Of a stretch of 64,000 bases of DNA, positions 7,781-15,593 are shown piece by piece; within the stretch, counting starts at the first letter, position 1; each line of letters begins with the position of its first letter. Origin of the DNA: DATLGB01 sp964242305 (GTDB lineage Bacteria; Actinomycetota; Thermoleophilia; Solirubrobacterales; Solirubrobacteraceae); assembly GCA_964242305.1 (NCBI GenBank), contig CAXTBB010000016.1, forward strand, positions 1 through 64,000, read 5' to 3'. The position numbers and the translations under genes were made by a program. The notes beneath the pieces were generated by a model. That model saw nothing but the letters and a program-made list of their open reading frames with translations. It was not told where the DNA came from and searched no databases.

Positions 7781-8335
7781 ATGGTACGTTCGCCGGCGAT
7801 GCTGGGTCCAGCCGAGTCGGCGGTGCGGTACGTGATCACGCTCCCGGGACGGGTCGATCGCGTCCTGCGCGGCCTCGAGCAGCTCGACCGCATCGACGAC
7901 CTCGCCGACAGCCTGCGCGAGCTGCGCACCGTCGAGTCGACGCTCAAGGAGCTGTCGGCGCACGCCGCGGCGCTCCCCGAGCTGACCGCGAACGCCGCCG
8001 CCCTCGCCGAGCTGACGCGGCACGCCGGTGCGCTCGCCGCGCTGACCGAACACGCGGCCGCGCTCCCGCAGCTGACCGCCAGCGCGGCCTCACTACCCGA
8101 GCTCACGGCCAGCGCCGCCGCGCTGCCCGAGCTCGCCACGCGCGTCGCCAGCGTGGAGGCCATGGTCACCGCGATCATCGGCTATCTCGAGCGGTTGCAG
8201 CCCACCGTCGAGCAGCTCACGCTGGCCGCCGACGACCTCGGTCACGCCGTCGGCCCGATCGGGCGCATCGCGGGGCGGCTGCCCGGCGCGAAGGTTCGCG
8301 TCGCGACAGGGTTGGAAGAGCCGCCTGCGCGGTAG
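7781..8335 (+). CDS. Protein with 10-residue amphipathic helical repeats
   Basis: A 184-residue protein (ATG 7781, or ATG 7799). The middle, about residues 60-125, is built from six near-identical 10-residue units of the form AAALPELTAN / AAALAELTRH / AAALPQLTAS. This pattern gives long amphipathic helices as in apolipoprotein- or phasin-like proteins. There is no signal peptide or membrane span. It is divergent from tetR across a shared operator, so it is probably controlled with the P450/BVMO operon. It may coat a lipid or act as a scaffold for that pathway; this is inference. It resembles the smaller heptad protein at 1791-2090. Confidence 0.78.
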   Translation: MVRSPAMLGPAESAVRYVITLPGRVDRVLRGLEQLDRIDDLADSLRELRTVESTLKELSAHAAALPELTANAAALAELTRHAGALAALTEHAAALPQLTASAASLPELTASAAALPELATRVASVEAMVTAIIGYLERLQPTVEQLTLAADDLGHAVGPIGRIAGRLPGAKVRVATGLEEPPAR

Positions 8336-8371
8336 GTTGCGCACCACTGGCCCCCCGAAAGGATTGACAGC

Positions 8372-9292
8372 GTGCAGATCGGCTTCGTAGGCCTCGGCAA
8401 GATGGGCGGCAACATGGTCCACCGCATCAAGCGGGACTCCGACCATGACGTGGTGGCGTTCGACTTCAGCGAGGACGCCGTCAAGGCGGCCGAGGAGCAC
8501 GGTGCGGTGGGCGCGTCCTCGCTCGAGGACCTCGTCTCCAAGCTCGAGAAGCCGCGCGCGGTGTGGGTGATGGTCCCGTCCGGCGACCCGACGACCGAGA
8601 CCGTCCTCAAGCTCGGCGAGCTGCTGGAGGAGGGCGACCTCGTCATCGACGGCGGCAACTCCAAGTGGCACGAGGACAAGGGCCGCTCCGAGGAGCTGAT
8701 CGGCAAGGGCATCAACTACGTGGACGTCGGCACCAGCGGCGGCGTCTGGGGCCTCGAGGTCGGCTACTGCATGATGGTCGGCGGCACCGACGACGGCGTG
8801 AAGATCCTCGGCCCGATCCTCGACGTCCTCGCGCCGCCCGACGGCTGGCGGCACTTCGGCCCGCCCGGCGCCGGCCACTTCGTGAAGATGGTCCACAACG
8901 GCGTCGAGTACGGGATGATGCAGGCCTACGCCGAGGGCTTCGAGCTCATGCACAAGTCCGAGTTCCCGATCGAGCTGCAGGAGGTCGCCGCGCTGTGGAA
9001 CCGCGGCAGCGTCGTGCGCTCGTGGCTGTGCGAGCTGGCCGAGGCGGCCTTCAAGGCGGAGGGCAACGACCTCGAGAACCTGCAAGGCCATGTGTCCGAC
9101 TCGGGGGAGGGACGCTGGACGATCGTCGACGCCATCGACCTCGAGACGCCGATGCCGGTGCTGAGCGCGGCGCTGGCGGCCCGCTTCTACTCGCGCGGCG
9201 AGGGCGAGTACACGGCGAAGGTCCTCGCCGCCCTGCGCAACCAGTTCGGCGGCCACGCGGTCGAGCGGACCAGCCTCGGCGGCGGCGAGTGA
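8372..9292 (+). CDS. gnd: 6-phosphogluconate dehydrogenase (decarboxylating), short type
   Basis: The 306-residue enzyme is of the short, GndA/YqeC-like form rather than the 470-residue form. It shows the NAD(P)-binding GLGKMG (residues 7-12), DGGNS (about 92) and the catalytic region FVKMVHNGVEYG (about 169-180). It oxidises 6-phosphogluconate to ribulose-5-phosphate and CO2 in the oxidative pentose-phosphate pathway. The start codon is GTG (8372), preceded by an AAAGGA-type ribosome site. It is first in a coupled operon with zwf, opcA and pgl, each overlapping the next by 1-4 bp. Short forms are often NAD-linked, which is known for the family and not visible here. Confidence 0.93.
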   Translation: MQIGFVGLGKMGGNMVHRIKRDSDHDVVAFDFSEDAVKAAEEHGAVGASSLEDLVSKLEKPRAVWVMVPSGDPTTETVLKLGELLEEGDLVIDGGNSKWHEDKGRSEELIGKGINYVDVGTSGGVWGLEVGYCMMVGGTDDGVKILGPILDVLAPPDGWRHFGPPGAGHFVKMVHNGVEYGMMQAYAEGFELMHKSEFPIELQEVAALWNRGSVVRSWLCELAEAAFKAEGNDLENLQGHVSDSGEGRWTIVDAIDLETPMPVLSAALAARFYSRGEGEYTAKVLAALRNQFGGHAVERTSLGGGE

Positions 9293-10848
9293 CCCCGGAG
9301 GTCTCGGCGCGCCGGTCCTCCCCCGGTGCGGACGACGATCCCAACCCGCTGACGGAGGGCCTCGAACGGGTCCCGGTCCCGCACACGGCGCTGGTCATCT
9401 TCGGCGCCTCGGGTGACCTGGCCAAGCGCAAGCTGCTGCCCGCGCTCTACAACCTCGCCCACGAGGGCCAGCTGCCCGAGCGCTTCGCCCTGATCGGCGT
9501 CTCGCGCGGCGCGTCGACGGACGACGAGTTCCGGCAGCTGGCAAAGGAGTCGATCACGGAGTTCTCCCGGCGCGAGACCAACGCCGACGTGCTCGAGGCG
9601 CTGCTGACGCGCATGCGCTACGTCGAGTGCTCCTTCGACGACCCCGCCGGCTACGAGCGGCTCGGGACGGCGCTGGGAGAGGTCGACGAGGAGGCCGGGC
9701 ACCCCCTCAACCGCTGCTACTACCTGTCGACCGCGCCGGAGTACTTCGGGGTCATCCCGACGCACCTCAAGGCGGCCGGCCTCAACAAGCACCCAGACGT
9801 CGACGTGCGCTGCGTGATCGAGAAGCCGTTCGGCCACGACCTCAAGTCCGCACGCGCGCTCCAGGCGACCGTGTCCGACGCCTTCCGCGAGCACCAGATC
9901 TACCGCATCGACCACTACCTGGGCAAGGAGACGGTCCAGAACATGATGGCGTTCCGCTTCGCCAACTACATGTTCGAACCGGTCTGGAACCGCAACTTCA
10001 TCGACAGCGTCCAGATCACCGCCGCCGAGGACATCGGCATCGGGTCCCGAGCCGGCTACTACGACCACTCGGGCGCGCTGCGCGACCTCGTCCAGAACCA
10101 CATGATGCAGCTGCTGACGCTGCTGTGCATGGAGCCGCCGGTGTCGTTCGACGCCGACAAGATCCGCGACGAGAAGGTCAAGGTCCTGCAGGCGATCACC
10201 CCGATGACCCCGGCGGAGGTCGCCGAGAACACCGTCCGCGCGCGGTACCTGGCGGGCACCGAAGCGGGCAAGGACGTGGTGTCCTACCTCGATGAGGACG
10301 GCGTCCCCAACTCGTCCAACACCGAGACCTACGCGGCCCTGTGCCTGAAGGTCGACAACTGGCGCTGGTCGGGCGTCCCGATCTTCCTGCGCACGGGCAA
10401 GCGGCTCGCGCGCAAGCTGACCGAGATCGCCGTGCAGCTCAAGCCGGTCCCGCACATGGCCTTCTCCGAGCAGGGCTCGGAGGGCGTCGTCCCCAACCAG
10501 CTGATCATCACCCTGCAGCCCGACGAGGGCGTGTCGCTCAAGCTGGGCGCCAAGATCCCCGGCGCGACCATGCGCATCCGGCCGGTGACGATGGAGTTCC
10601 ACTACGGGACGTCGTTCATGTCGCAGTCGCCCGAGGCCTACGAGCGGCTGATCGTCGACGCGATGCGCGGGGAGGCGACGCTCTTCACCCGCAACGACGA
10701 GGTCGACGCGCAGTGGTCGATCATCGATCCGATCCTGCAATCGTGGGCGGACAAGTCGCCGCGCATGGCCACGTACGAGGCCGGCTCGCAGGGCCCGCAG
10801 GAGTGCAACCACCTGCTCGGCGGCGACCGGAAGTGGCGTCACCTCTGA
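9289..10848 (+). CDS. zwf: Glucose-6-phosphate dehydrogenase
   Basis: A 519-residue enzyme starting at GTG 9289, overlapping gnd by 4 bp. It has the nucleotide-binding FGASGDLAKRK (about residues 37-47), the substrate/catalytic signature RIDHYLGKE (about 206-214) and conserved EKPFGHD. It oxidises glucose-6-phosphate to 6-phosphogluconolactone and supplies NADPH, which the neighbouring P450/BVMO-type oxygenases also need. About 25 extra residues precede the Rossmann fold, and a start nearer it cannot be excluded. OpcA, the assembly and activation partner, is encoded immediately downstream. Confidence 0.95.
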   Translation: MTPEVSARRSSPGADDDPNPLTEGLERVPVPHTALVIFGASGDLAKRKLLPALYNLAHEGQLPERFALIGVSRGASTDDEFRQLAKESITEFSRRETNADVLEALLTRMRYVECSFDDPAGYERLGTALGEVDEEAGHPLNRCYYLSTAPEYFGVIPTHLKAAGLNKHPDVDVRCVIEKPFGHDLKSARALQATVSDAFREHQIYRIDHYLGKETVQNMMAFRFANYMFEPVWNRNFIDSVQITAAEDIGIGSRAGYYDHSGALRDLVQNHMMQLLTLLCMEPPVSFDADKIRDEKVKVLQAITPMTPAEVAENTVRARYLAGTEAGKDVVSYLDEDGVPNSSNTETYAALCLKVDNWRWSGVPIFLRTGKRLARKLTEIAVQLKPVPHMAFSEQGSEGVVPNQLIITLQPDEGVSLKLGAKIPGATMRIRPVTMEFHYGTSFMSQSPEAYERLIVDAMRGEATLFTRNDEVDAQWSIIDPILQSWADKSPRMATYEAGSQGPQECNHLLGGDRKWRHL

Positions 10849-11903
10849 TGGCCACGCGGTCCGACGACGCCGTCTGGTCGGCACGCGACACGAACCCGAG
10901 CAAGATCGAGGCCGCGCTGCGGACGCTGCTCGCCGAGCGCCACCAGCACGGCCAGGCGGTGCAGCCCGCCCGCATCCTGAACCTCGTGGTGATCTGCGAT
11001 CACGGCTATCGGGGGGAGATCGAGAACCGGCTCAAGCAGGTCGGTCGCTTCCACCCGTCGCGGACGATCCTCGTCGCCGTCGAGGCCAAGCGCACGACGC
11101 TCGACGCCTGGGCGACGATGGCGACCGAGGACGACGGCGTGCTGTCGGTGGCGCGCGAGCGCATCGAGGTCGACGTGGGGGAGAAGGCGCTCGAGAACCT
11201 CGCCAACGTGGTGGCACCGCTCGTCGTCCCCGACCTGGCCACGCTCGTGTGGGCGCCACACGGCCACGGGGTCGCCGAGGACGCGCTGCGCGAGATGGCC
11301 CAGATCGTCCTCGTCGACACGCTCGACGATGACGTCGGCGCGGCGCTCGACCGTGTCGCCACCCTGCAGGAGGACCTCTACGTGGTCGACCTCGCCTGGC
11401 TGCGCTCGACGCCGTGGCGCGAGCGCGTCGCCGCCGCCTTCGACCCGCCCGAGTTCCGCGAGGAGCTGCGCAGCGTGTCCGCGGTCACCGTCCGCCACCG
11501 CGACGACTCGGTCGCCCCCGCCGCGCTGTTCGCGGGCTGGCTGGCGTCGCGGCTGCGCTGGAAGCCGGGTCGGCTGACCGCTCACGGCGGCACCATCACC
11601 GGCCGCGCCGGTGCGCGCAGCGGCGACGTCAAGATCACCCTCGAGCCGGTGGGCCACATGAACGCGCCGGGCCTGGCCGGGGTGACGATCGAGAGCGCGT
11701 CGGGCGCCTCCGTCTCCCTGGACCGCTCGAAGGGCGGGCTGCGCGAGGTGCGCCGTTCGCGCAAGGGCGGCGAGCGCGAGTTCACCGTCATGGGCGCCTC
11801 CCGCGGCGAGGGCGGCATCCTCGGCGAGGGCGTCCGCCAGGCGCTGCTGCGCGACCGCACCTACAAGCCGGCGCTGACCGCCGCACGGGCGATGGTCTCG
11901 TGA
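10848..11903 (+). CDS. opcA: Glucose-6-phosphate dehydrogenase assembly protein OpcA
   Basis: The 351-residue product matches the OpcA pattern: an N-terminal ARILNLVV segment, a central domain with VAPLVVPDLATLVWAPH, and a C-terminal domain ending with a conserved Arg/Asp-rich part. OpcA is required for assembly or redox activation of G6PDH in cyanobacteria and actinobacteria. ATG 10848 overlaps the zwf stop by one base (TGATG), and its own stop overlaps the pgl GTG start. Gene order zwf-opcA-pgl is classic for actinobacteria and supports the call. Confidence 0.92.
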   Translation: MATRSDDAVWSARDTNPSKIEAALRTLLAERHQHGQAVQPARILNLVVICDHGYRGEIENRLKQVGRFHPSRTILVAVEAKRTTLDAWATMATEDDGVLSVARERIEVDVGEKALENLANVVAPLVVPDLATLVWAPHGHGVAEDALREMAQIVLVDTLDDDVGAALDRVATLQEDLYVVDLAWLRSTPWRERVAAAFDPPEFREELRSVSAVTVRHRDDSVAPAALFAGWLASRLRWKPGRLTAHGGTITGRAGARSGDVKITLEPVGHMNAPGLAGVTIESASGASVSLDRSKGGLREVRRSRKGGEREFTVMGASRGEGGILGEGVRQALLRDRTYKPALTAARAMVS

Positions 11904-12550
11904 TCGAGGTGCTCGACGACAAGGACGCGGTGGCGCGGCGGGCGGCCGACATCCTCACTGCGGTCAAGCCCGGGTCCCACGTGGCGCTGTCGGGGGGCTC
12001 GACGCCGAAGCAGGCCTACGCCCTCGCCGCCGGCTTCGCCTTCGAGGACGTCACCTTCTGGCTGGGCGACGAGCGCTACGTCCCGATCGAGGACGAGGAC
12101 TCCAACGCCGGCATGATCCGGGCGAGCCTGGAGCTCGTGCCGGAGCTGGTCCGGACGGATCTCGATCTCGAGGCGGCCGCCGCCGACTACGGTCGCCGCT
12201 TCAAGGCGGCCGGCGGGCGCCTGGACCTCGCGCTGATGGGCCTGGGCCCGGACGGGCACACCGCGTCGCTGTTCCCGGGCAAGCCCGCGCTGGATGAGGA
12301 CCACCACCTCGTCGTGGCGGTGCCCGAGCCGGGCCTGGATCCGCGCGTCCCGCGCGTCACGCTCACCTTCCCCGCGTTCAACGCCGCCCGCGACGTCGTC
12401 TTCCTGGTGGCCGGCGAGGACAAGGCGGAGGCGCTGGTCCGCGCCTTTGGGGACGAGCCCGATCCGGCCGTCCCGTCGGCGCACGTCCGTCCGTCCGACG
12501 GACGCCTGCTCGTGCTGGCCGACCGCGCCGCCGCAGCCAAACTGCGCTGA
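11900..12550 (+). CDS. pgl: 6-phosphogluconolactonase
   Basis: A 216-residue protein of the Pgl/NagB-like fold with SGGSTPKQAY (about residues 30-39), WLGDERYVP (about 54-62) and MGLGPDGHTASLFPG (about 113-127), the expected substrate-phosphate and catalytic loops. It hydrolyses 6-phosphogluconolactone between the Zwf and Gnd steps. The GTG start overlaps the opcA stop. It ends the operon; no transaldolase or transketolase gene is attached, unlike many other actinobacterial clusters. Upstream genes occupy the other strand, so the operon promoter should lie near 8336-8371. Confidence 0.93.
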   Translation: MIEVLDDKDAVARRAADILTAVKPGSHVALSGGSTPKQAYALAAGFAFEDVTFWLGDERYVPIEDEDSNAGMIRASLELVPELVRTDLDLEAAAADYGRRFKAAGGRLDLALMGLGPDGHTASLFPGKPALDEDHHLVVAVPEPGLDPRVPRVTLTFPAFNAARDVVFLVAGEDKAEALVRAFGDEPDPAVPSAHVRPSDGRLLVLADRAAAAKLR

Positions 12551-12636
12551 CTTTCCTCCACTCATCGACCCGAAAGTGCGAATATCAGGTCCGAACCCCA
12601 CTGGTTTTTGGGGGTCAGCCACGTTTAATCGATCAA

Positions 12637-13605
12637 GTGACTGCGGACCCGCGACAGCTGACGGCGCTCATCCATGCGCAGGAGACCATCGCCGCGGCGG
12701 GGCTCGACGTCGGGGACGTCCTCGCCGCCCTGGCCGCGCACACGCGTGAGTTAGCCGGTGGTAGCGGGGCAATCGTCGAATTGCTCGACGACGACGGGGT
12801 CGTCCTGCACGGTGCCGCCGACAGCGCCGCGGTCCAGGTCGGGGTCCGTCTGCCCGACGCGAGCGCCAGCCTGCGCGCGGTCATGCACCGCCGCCTGGTC
12901 CGCTGGGATGAGCCCGCGACCGAGAACGGCGCGTCCGGAGAGGGACGCGGACGCGCCAAGTCCGTGGTGGCCGCGCCGCTCGCCGTCGGGGAGGGGGAGG
13001 TCGTCGGGGTGGTCTCCGCGCTCGGCGGCAAGGACGCCTTCACCGCCGACGACGAGCACTGCGTCCGCGTCCTGGCCCGCTTCGCCAGCCACCAGATCGT
13101 GCAGGCCCGCCGCCTGGCCCTGGCCGAGCGCACCAGCCGCATGGATCCGCTCACCGGCCTCGGCAACCGGCGCGCCCTCGACGAGACGCTCCAGCGCGAG
13201 CTGGCCCGCCACATCCGCTACTCGCGCACGCTCACCCTGGTCGTGGTCGACCTCGATGGCTTCAAGGCCGTCAACGACACGCACGGCCACGCCGCCGGGG
13301 ACCGCGTCCTGACCATGGTCGGGCGCCGGCTGGGGGAGATCCGCGGCGCCGACGCCGCCTTCCGCCTCGGCGGCGACGAGTTCGCCGTCCTGCTGCCCGA
13401 GACGCGCTCGGACGCCGGCGAGCTGGTCGCGCGCCGCCTGCAGCGCCAGATCCGCGACGACACCTTCCCGCACGAGGTCACCGCGACCTGGGGCATCGCC
13501 GAGGCCACCGGGCCGGACCCGGAGGAGCTGCTGGCCGCCGCCGACCGCGAGCTCTACGCGCGCAAGCGCGACCCCCGCACGCGCGGCAGCGAAGCCACGG
13601 GCTGA
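12637..13605 (+). CDS. GAF-GGDEF diguanylate cyclase
   Basis: A 322-residue cytosolic protein beginning with GTG. Residues about 15-150 form a GAF-like sensory domain, followed by a GGDEF domain starting at DPLTGLGNRRALD. The active-site motif is intact (GGDEF, about 246-250), and an inhibitory I-site RxxD (RGAD) lies five residues before it, so product-inhibited c-di-GMP synthesis is expected. It stands alone between the pentose-phosphate operon and the ROK kinase gene, followed by a hairpin. The ligand of the GAF domain cannot be read from sequence. Confidence 0.92.
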   Translation: MTADPRQLTALIHAQETIAAAGLDVGDVLAALAAHTRELAGGSGAIVELLDDDGVVLHGAADSAAVQVGVRLPDASASLRAVMHRRLVRWDEPATENGASGEGRGRAKSVVAAPLAVGEGEVVGVVSALGGKDAFTADDEHCVRVLARFASHQIVQARRLALAERTSRMDPLTGLGNRRALDETLQRELARHIRYSRTLTLVVVDLDGFKAVNDTHGHAAGDRVLTMVGRRLGEIRGADAAFRLGGDEFAVLLPETRSDAGELVARRLQRQIRDDTFPHEVTATWGIAEATGPDPEELLAAADRELYARKRDPRTRGSEATG

Positions 13606-13629
13606 GCCGGACCGCTAGGCGATAGCGAT

Positions 13630-13660
13630 ACGGTCCCCCGGATGGGGCCGTTCGAATTTT
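13630..13660 (+). terminator. Probable intrinsic terminator after the GGDEF gene
   Basis: A GC-rich stem ACGGTCCCC / GGGGCCGT (one bulged T) with a CGGAT-type loop is followed by TTCGAATTTT. It starts 25 bp after the GGDEF stop codon and precedes the promoter region of the ROK gene. Confidence 0.5.
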
Positions 13661-13679
13661 GTGGGCTCGATGCCCACAA
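13659..13679. promoter_or_regulatory. Inverted repeat upstream of ROK kinase gene
   Basis: TTGTGGGC-TCGAT-GCCCACAA is a perfect 8-bp inverted repeat ending 15 bp before the GTG start of the ROK gene. The position fits an operator for a sugar-responsive repressor or an RNA hairpin; the binding protein is unknown. Confidence 0.45.
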
Positions 13680-13694
13680 TGGGACACTCTCGCG

Positions 13695-14609
13695 GTGATC
13701 GAGGGGACCTTCGTCGGCGTCGACGTCGGTGGCACGAAGGTGGCCGCCGCCCTGCTCGAACGGGGCGAGCCAGGCGAGTCGCATCTCGTCAAGACGGAGA
13801 AGGGCTCGACGGACGCGCTGATCGACCAGCTCGTCACGGCGATCGAAGCGGTACGCCGCGAGGACACCCGCGCGGTCGGCATCGGCGTCCCCAGCGTGAT
13901 CGACTTCGCCAGCGGCCGGATCCGCTACTCCGTCAACATCCCGCTGGCCGACGTCCCGCTGCGCGACCTGCTCACCGACCGCCTCGGCCTCCCGGTCTTC
14001 GTCGAGAACGACGCGTCCTGCGCCGCGATAGCGGAGGCCTACCAGGGCGAGGAGCTCGTCTGCGAGAACCTGGTCATGTACACCGTCGGCACCGGCGTCG
14101 GCGGCGGCCTCGTCATGGGCGGGCGCCTGTACCGCGGGGCGACCGGCGCCGCCGCCGAGATGGGCCACCAGATCGTCGGCCTCGACCTCTCGGGCGCGGA
14201 CACGCCGCTCCCCACCGGAGACGAGTTCCCACGGCCCGGGTCGCTGGAGAGCTTCGCCCGCGGCGGGGCCCTCGACGCGCTCGCCCGCGACCGCGGCTTC
14301 GAGGACGGCAAGGCGGCGGTGATGGCCGCGCAGGACGGCGACGAGGGCGCGATCGCAGCCATCCGCACGATCGGGGAGCGCCTCGGCCTCGGCATCGCCA
14401 ACGCGATCAACATCTTCGACCCCGACGAGGTCGTCGTCGGCGGGGGCGTCAGCTCGGCCGGCGAGCTGCTGCTCGGGCCCGCCCGCGAGGTCGCCCTGCG
14501 CTACGTCCTGCGCGGGGTCGGCACGGCCACCAGCATCCGCCTGGCCCGCCGCGGCCCCGAGGCCGGCGTCGTCGGCGCCGCCCTCATCGCCGTCCAGGAG
14601 TGCGACTGA
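13695..14609 (+). CDS. ROK-family sugar kinase (probable glucokinase)
   Basis: The 304-residue protein, taken from GTG 13695, begins with the phosphate-binding GVDVGGTKVAAAL and has the ROK features ENDASCAAIAE and YTVGTGVGGGLV. No helix-turn-helix precedes the kinase domain, so it is an enzyme rather than a repressor; ROK glucokinases phosphorylate glucose with ATP or polyphosphate. Unusually, the zinc-binding CxCGxxGC motif normally found after GH is missing: the segment reads EFPRPGSLESFA where cysteines are expected. Substrate specificity is therefore open. A longer start at 13659 is possible, but it would cover the inverted repeat. Confidence 0.85.
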   Translation: MIEGTFVGVDVGGTKVAAALLERGEPGESHLVKTEKGSTDALIDQLVTAIEAVRREDTRAVGIGVPSVIDFASGRIRYSVNIPLADVPLRDLLTDRLGLPVFVENDASCAAIAEAYQGEELVCENLVMYTVGTGVGGGLVMGGRLYRGATGAAAEMGHQIVGLDLSGADTPLPTGDEFPRPGSLESFARGGALDALARDRGFEDGKAAVMAAQDGDEGAIAAIRTIGERLGLGIANAINIFDPDEVVVGGGVSSAGELLLGPAREVALRYVLRGVGTATSIRLARRGPEAGVVGAALIAVQECD

Positions 14610-14631
14610 GGGGACAGTGCCCTGAGTGCCA
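14610..14631 (+). repeat. Fragment of a dispersed GGGACAGT repeat
   Basis: Directly after the ROK stop codon, GGGACAGTGCCCTGAGTGCC matches 17 of 20 bases of GGGACAGTCCCCTGAGTCCC at 34600-34619 inside the ABC-F gene. The two probably derive from one short mobile or REP-like sequence. Confidence 0.5.
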
Positions 14632-14647
14632 CCTATGATCGCGTCAC

Positions 14648-15133
14648 ATGTCGTCGCGCGACGCCAACGTGCTCGGGGCGTGCGCGCTCGCCGTCGCCGG
14701 GCGGCTGCCGGCGTCCGCGGCTGACACCGCGCTGGTCGCCCTCGACGGGTGGCTGTCCGGGACGACGGTCGACGGCCTCGCCCGCGTCCTCGCGCTGACC
14801 CACTCTGGAGCGGTGCGGCTGACCGACCGGCTGGAGGCAGACGGCCTGGTCGAGCGCCGGCCCGGCCCGGACGCCCGTTCGCGGGCGCTGTTCGTGACCG
14901 CGGCCGGGTCGGCGGCGGCGGCGCGGCTGCGGGCGGAGCGCTTCGCGGCGCTCGAGGAGGTGCTGGGTGTGCTCGACGCTGGCGAGCGGGCCACGCTGAC
15001 CGGGCTCGTGGAACGTCTGCTGGCCGGCATCACCGTCGCCGGCGCCGCCCCGCGGCGGACCTGCCGCCTGTGCGACGCCGACGTCTGCGGCCACCCCGAT
15101 CGCTGCCCGGTCACGCGGGCGGCGCATCCCTGA
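14648..15133 (+). CDS. MarR-family regulator with C-terminal cysteine cluster
   Basis: A 161-residue winged-helix protein: the central part (TVDGLARVLALTHSGAVRLT, then DRLEADGLVERR) is the MarR recognition helix and wing. The C-terminus has five cysteines within 23 residues (CRLCDADVCGHPDRC, preceded by Arg-Arg-Thr), which could bind zinc or an Fe-S cluster or sense oxidants. The family controls resistance or redox genes, usually as a dimer. Its target is not evident. The 3' end overlaps the convergent STAS-encoding sequence by 23 bp. Confidence 0.85.
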   Translation: MSSRDANVLGACALAVAGRLPASAADTALVALDGWLSGTTVDGLARVLALTHSGAVRLTDRLEADGLVERRPGPDARSRALFVTAAGSAAAARLRAERFAALEEVLGVLDAGERATLTGLVERLLAGITVAGAAPRRTCRLCDADVCGHPDRCPVTRAAHP

Positions 15134-15485
15134 GGTCCATCACCTCGGCGAGCGAGGAGACCTCGAGGGTGCGCCGCGGTGGTGAGCCCGGCGGGACGAT
15201 GAAGGTCGGCCGGGCGGGCAGCCCGAAGAGCATCCGCGCCCCGGTGGAGTCCAGGTGGGAGACCTGGCTGAGGTCGACCGTGTGCAGCTCGGCGACGGCC
15301 AGCTCGCGGCCGACGGCCTCGGCGTTGAACAGGTCGATCTCCCCCGCGAGGACGGCGACGCCGTCGGCGTCGACGCGCACCGTGCACCCGACAGGGCCGG
15401 CCAGCGGCGGTTGGGAGGCCACCGGCTCGAGCTCGACCCGGTGGGTCAGGCGCACGGCGGTGCCGCCGTCGCTGCGCTGGACGGT
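15111..15485 (-). CDS. STAS (anti-anti-sigma) domain, 5' end lost at scaffold gap
   Basis: The frame runs into the N gap without a start. It encodes a STAS domain (VAVLAGEIDLFNAE, then VDLSQVSHLDSTGARML, with the conserved Asp-Ser-Thr at the phosphorylation site). The first residues before the gap (TVQRSDGGTAVRLTHRV) repeat the end of the phosphatase across the gap (TVQRSDGGT). Joining the two copies of the 28-bp repeat puts both in the same frame. The STAS domain is therefore very probably the C-terminus of the PAS/GAF/SpoIIE/ATPase protein and not a separate gene. Confidence 0.75.
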   Translation of the reverse strand, partial: TVQRSDGGTAVRLTHRVELEPVASQPPLAGPVGCTVRVDADGVAVLAGEIDLFNAEAVGRELAVAELHTVDLSQVSHLDSTGARMLFGLPARPTFIVPPGSPPRRTLEVSSLAEVMDLRDAPPA

Positions 15486-15495
15486 NNNNNNNNNN
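15486..15495. other. Assembly gap (10 N)
   Basis: Ten Ns mark a scaffold join. The left side ends exactly on a 28-bp sequence (15458-15485) that recurs at 15566-15593, showing that the join was placed at a repeated word. Confidence 1.
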
Positions 15496-15593
15496 CGGAG
15501 CCGCTGCCGTTCGAGCGGGGTTCATACGTCCTCATCGTCGGCAATCTGGCACCGCACAAGAATGTCGGTGCCGCCGTCGCTGCGCTGGACGGT
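15496..15593 (+). other. Chimeric patch: glycosyltransferase fragment at contig edge
   Basis: Between the gap and the second copy of the 28-bp word, the plus strand reads EPLPFERGSYVLIVGNLAPH then KNV. This resembles the VGNLxPHKN region of GT4 glycosyltransferases, with lower third-position GC than its surroundings. On the minus strand it interrupts the phosphatase with a stop. It is best explained as a misassembled contig end from elsewhere in the genome. Confidence 0.6.

Noticed and set aside
12580..12615. Inverted repeat ACCCC...GGGGT after pgl as a terminator
   Set aside because: The stem is only 5 bp with the T-run in the loop instead of after the stem, so it is not convincing.
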